Of a stretch of DNA of 22,553 nucleotides, positions 20,379 to 22,553 are shown in pieces. Source of the stretch: Azolla pinnata (lineage: Eukaryota > Streptophyta > Polypodiopsida > Salviniales > Salviniaceae); assembly GCA_037176905.1 (NCBI GenBank), contig JBBBWG010009668.1, positions 1 to 22,553 of the forward strand, given 5' to 3'. How positions within the stretch are numbered: position 1 is the first letter of the stretch; each line of letters begins with the position of its first letter. Position numbers and translations under genes: made by a program. Under the pieces are notes generated by a model. The model was not told the DNA's origin and ran no database searches. It saw only the letters and a list, made by a program, of their open reading frames with translations.

Positions 20379-20640
20379 AAAATGAAAAGATTTTAATTTC
20401 AAGCTTCAAAATGAAAAGATTTTAATTTCAATCTTCAAAATGAAAAAGATTTTAATTTCAATCTTCAAAATGAAAAGATTTTAATTTAAATCTTCAAAAT
20501 GAAAAGATCTTAATTTCAACCTTCAAAATGCAAAAAATCTTAATTTCAATCTTCAAAATGAAAAGATGTTAATTTCAAGCTTCAAAATGAAAAGACTTTA
20601 ATTTCAATCTTCAAAATGAAAAGATCTCAATTTCAATCTT
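20379..20640. repeat. 29-bp AT-rich tandem array
   Basis: About nine copies of TTCAAAATGAAAAGATTTTA plus ATTTCAATC, with single-base variants and 28-30 bp spacing. The array ends in a T run at about 20640. Confidence 0.95.
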
Positions 20641-21226
20641 TTTTTTGGGATCTTTTTGACTATGAACAAGAGCAATCATAAACATCAAGTGATCATGCAA
20701 ACCAGCTCATTTCCAACTCCTTAATGTTTTTCTTCTGTTTCTTCTTCTGTTTCTTCTTTCTTTGCGTGTTTTTTTGTTTTTTTTTTGTCTCCGATTCTAC
20801 TCGGCCGCCCCACTCGATCATCTCACCGCCTTTTCCATGTGGTTTTTGTTAACACGGGTGCAATTTGGGGCACATTTTGTTCTTTTTTATGTCTCCATTT
20901 TTCTCCGCCAAATCTGTCTGTCGACTGTATAGCCTGATGGCCTTTTTTAACTAATGGCAGAATACTGTTTCGGGAAAAAATTAAAAAAATCTATCTGTCG
21001 TCGCAGACAATCCGATGGGTCTCCTTGTTTTTTCAAAATTACAACTATTACAAGGGGAAAAAGAAAAACAAAGCACACACACACACACATACAAAAAAAA
21101 AGTTAAAAGAGTAGTCAGTCAGTCGGTTCGGATGAGATCGAGTATCCGAATCGAAGTGGCAAAACTCGGGGTAAAACAGAACAAAACAAAAGAGGGAAAA
21201 AAAAAAAACAAAGGGGGGGAGGGAAA
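20641..21226. other. Upstream region of the small secreted-peptide gene
   Basis: T-rich segments (20727-20790), a short (AC)n run near 21075-21088 and A-runs near 21200. No gene is supported. The part nearest 21227 is probably the distal promoter of the following gene. Confidence 0.4.
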
Positions 21227-21276
21227 CACGTGAGATCGCACGCATGTTCTCGTGGGCAAGAGAAAGCTTATATAAA
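21227..21276 (+). promoter_or_regulatory. G-box and TATA box of the small secreted-peptide gene
   Basis: CACGTG at 21227-21232 is a perfect G-box, the binding core of plant bZIP and bHLH factors. TATATAAA at 21269-21276 is a strong TATA box. Their spacing, and the 188 bp from the TATA box to the ATG at 21464, suit a plant promoter with transcription starting near 21300. Confidence 0.65.
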
Positions 21277-21299
21277 TGAATTGGGGCTGGTCTTCCTTT

Positions 21300-21463
21300 G
21301 CAATTGCCCATTACTACATACAAAGAAGAAGAAGAATCAGAAGAAGAAGTAGCAGAAGAAGCAGAAGCAGAACAAGTTTGTGTTTGTGTCTGGGTCTGTG
21401 CCTGTGTCTGGGTCTGTGTCTGTATCTGTATCTGTATCTGTATCTGTATTTGCACCCAGACAA
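21300..21463 (+). promoter_or_regulatory. ATG-free repetitive 5' leader
   Basis: Between the expected transcription start and the ATG there is no other ATG. The leader is made of GAAGAAGAA/GCAGAAGCAGA repeats (21320-21372) and then TGTGTCTGGGTCTG and TGTATC hexamers (about 21375-21450). The last base before the ATG is in an ACAAATGG context, favourable for translation. The hexamer part makes alternating Cys-Val/Cys-Ile or Ser-Val frames, which are artefacts. Confidence 0.55.
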
Positions 21464-21764
21464 ATGGGGAAGAAGCTCTTTGCCATAGCCATCATCCTCG
21501 TTCTCGTCTGCATGGTATGCAACCTTCCTTCCTTTCCCATTCTCTCTCTGTCTGTCTCCATGGAATTCCATTCTAGTTTTGGTTAGCACCCGTGCCACAG
21601 TTATCTGTTCCCCTGCTTGCCCCCCTGATCGGGCGCTTACGATTCGTGATTGTTGCCATGAACCATGTGTGTGTCTGTGGCCTGTGTTCTCGCAGGCATT
21701 CGCAGTGGATGCGACGATGGCGCAAACAGGAGGTGGCGGTTCACAGTCGATAAGTAAGTGTTGA
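21464..21764 (+). CDS. Short secreted peptide, two exons seen, 3' end uncertain
   Basis: Exon 1 (21464-21514) encodes MGKKLFAIAIILVLVCM and ends at GTATGC. Exon 2 starts at 21696 after CTCGCAG and adds AFAVDATMAQTGGGGSQSIS, then KC and TGA. The joined start is a clear signal peptide, with a likely cut after ATMA. The mature part would then be only about 14 residues. A strong donor, ATAA/GTAAGTG at 21753/21754, lies inside the last codons. Splicing there would remove the stop and lead to a further exon, perhaps outside the window. A signal peptide plus a short Gly-rich linker before a later Cys-rich exon would fit families such as GASA/snakin, but no such exon is visible, so no family is assigned. 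The promoter and ATG context support a real gene. Confidence 0.6.
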
Positions 21765-22164
21765 ATGCAAATGTGTTGCATGTATAACATGGGCCTAATT
21801 AATTGAGCAAGCAAGCAATTAGTGAAGCTATAGATAGCCAGATAACAGTCAGGTAGCCAAAGAAAGAGAGAAAGAGAGAAAGAAATATATATTAATGTCT
21901 GCTTAGGCCAGTAAGATCCTTTCATAATCAGCCTCTCACCATATGATCAAAGGAAAGAGTTATTAGGGTTTACAGCTGATAAGCTGGTCCGGAAATGTAT
22001 GTATATATATATGCATTAGGTTTTAATCAATGAATGAAGCGGTTGATTGAGCTACAATCGGATTCAGGTTAGTTGTGTTTGCCAAGAGTTTGCTACGAGA
22101 ATTGCTGCAAAACGCCTAACAAAATTATAAATTACATTTTAAAGCCTGCTGAAATAAAGAATTT
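21765..22164. other. Downstream intron or intergenic DNA
   Basis: Either the third-exon-bearing intron of the small-peptide gene or its 3' flank. A frame near 22073 reads LCLPRVCYENCCKTPNKI, which is Cys-rich. An upstream stop and the intron phase do not let it join exon 2 cleanly. AAAGAGAGAAAGAGAGAAAG lies near 21861. Confidence 0.4.
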
Positions 22165-22470
22165 TTCAAATTTATGCCCACTCACTCACTATCTTCCGCT
22201 AAAACGTAACACCCCAATTAATTATGTAAGGATAACCTTAATTCATTTTGTTCCTAATCACTTCCCACGAAATTGATCCTGATCGATTCGCCTTACTGTT
22301 ATTATTCGATTCAACAAAAGCTAGTAATTTCAGAATTCAATTGATTGATTAACTCATCGGTTTGAACTAATTATTTGTTGATCAATTAATTGGGTGTTAA
22401 TTTTTAAAATCAGACCTTAATCCAATTTTTAGTACGGGTTGAAACGTAATTTATAATTTCGCCCTAAGTT
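22165..22470. mobile_element. MITE-like element, diverged copy 2
   Basis: Shares ordered blocks with 12169-12593 in the same orientation: ATGCCCACTCACTCACTATC and CTTCCGCTAAAA at the start, CACTTCCCACGAAATTGATC in the middle, ATTCAACAAAAGCTAGTAA after it, and a final GTAATTTATAATTTCGCCC. It is diverged and its ends and target duplication are not clear. It runs up to the terminal TC tract. Confidence 0.5.
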
Positions 22471-22476
22471 TTCCGA

Positions 22477-22479
<3 letters not shown>

Positions 22480-22553
<74 letters not shown>
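22480..22553. repeat. (TC)n microsatellite at the right edge
   Basis: At least 36 TC units continue to the last base, so the length is unknown. A tract this long at the end may also be an assembly break. Confidence 0.95.

Noticed and set aside
21298..21576. 92-codon frame with Cys-Val and Cys-Ile runs
   Set aside because: Begins with TTG, reads through the simple-repeat leader and into the first intron.
22073..22276. Cys-rich text LCLPRVCYENCC as exon 3 of the secreted peptide
   Set aside because: A TAG lies directly before it in frame and the phase-1 donor at 21753 does not join it in the Cys-rich frame; kept only as a note.

Overview
This window looks like nuclear DNA from a land plant, most likely a flowering plant. 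The evidence is a casein kinase II regulatory (beta) subunit gene with the long acidic N-terminal extension typical of plants, GT-AG introns with T-rich acceptors, TC/GA microsatellites, AT-rich intergenic DNA and small non-autonomous transposon-like repeats. I cannot name the species or order. There is no bacterial-style operon, CRISPR array, rRNA gene or intact tRNA gene.

Layout. 1-333 is a CATGG-rich minisatellite, followed by about 2.2 kb of AT-rich intergenic DNA. 2596-3915 is a diverged minisatellite of about 43 bp units. It runs into a GA tract, six TTAGGG telomere-like units and a CT-rich stretch that looks like a 5' leader ending at a good splice donor (4259/4260). 4260-7164 is probably 5' leader intron(s). 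7221-10320 is the CK2 beta gene, five coding exons and 286 residues, the only confidently named gene. Its third intron holds a repeat with a perfect 15-bp inverted repeat. 10321-12168 has no gene I can support. 12169-12593 is a repeat of about 400 bp flanked by a near-perfect 11-bp direct repeat; a diverged relative lies at 22165-22470.

12860-13210 holds a tandem repeat of about 160 bp that passes into a 31-bp minisatellite (13222-13995). Then come (TC)n, seven 25-bp repeats, a 20-codon upstream ORF and, overlapping its stop codon as TGATG, an intronless 755-residue acidic protein gene of unknown family (14453-16720). Downstream (16877-17330) is a cluster of degenerate tRNA-derived (SINE-like) units, recognisable by repeated B-box-like sequences. 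17346-21220 is mostly non-coding with three short tandem arrays and one short zinc-knuckle-like ORF fragment.

The last gene starts at 21464. It has a G-box, a TATA box, an ATG-free repetitive leader and two exons encoding a short secreted peptide; its 3' end is uncertain.

The genes show no sign of working together. CK2 beta is a housekeeping kinase subunit, the 755-residue protein is an orphan as far as I can tell, and the small secreted peptide has its own promoter. The striking property of the window is its density of unrelated tandem arrays, several placed next to promoters or 5' leaders. I found no convincing new multi-gene system. The best leads are the orphan gene with its stop-start overlapping uORF, the tRNA-derived cluster, and the secreted-peptide gene.
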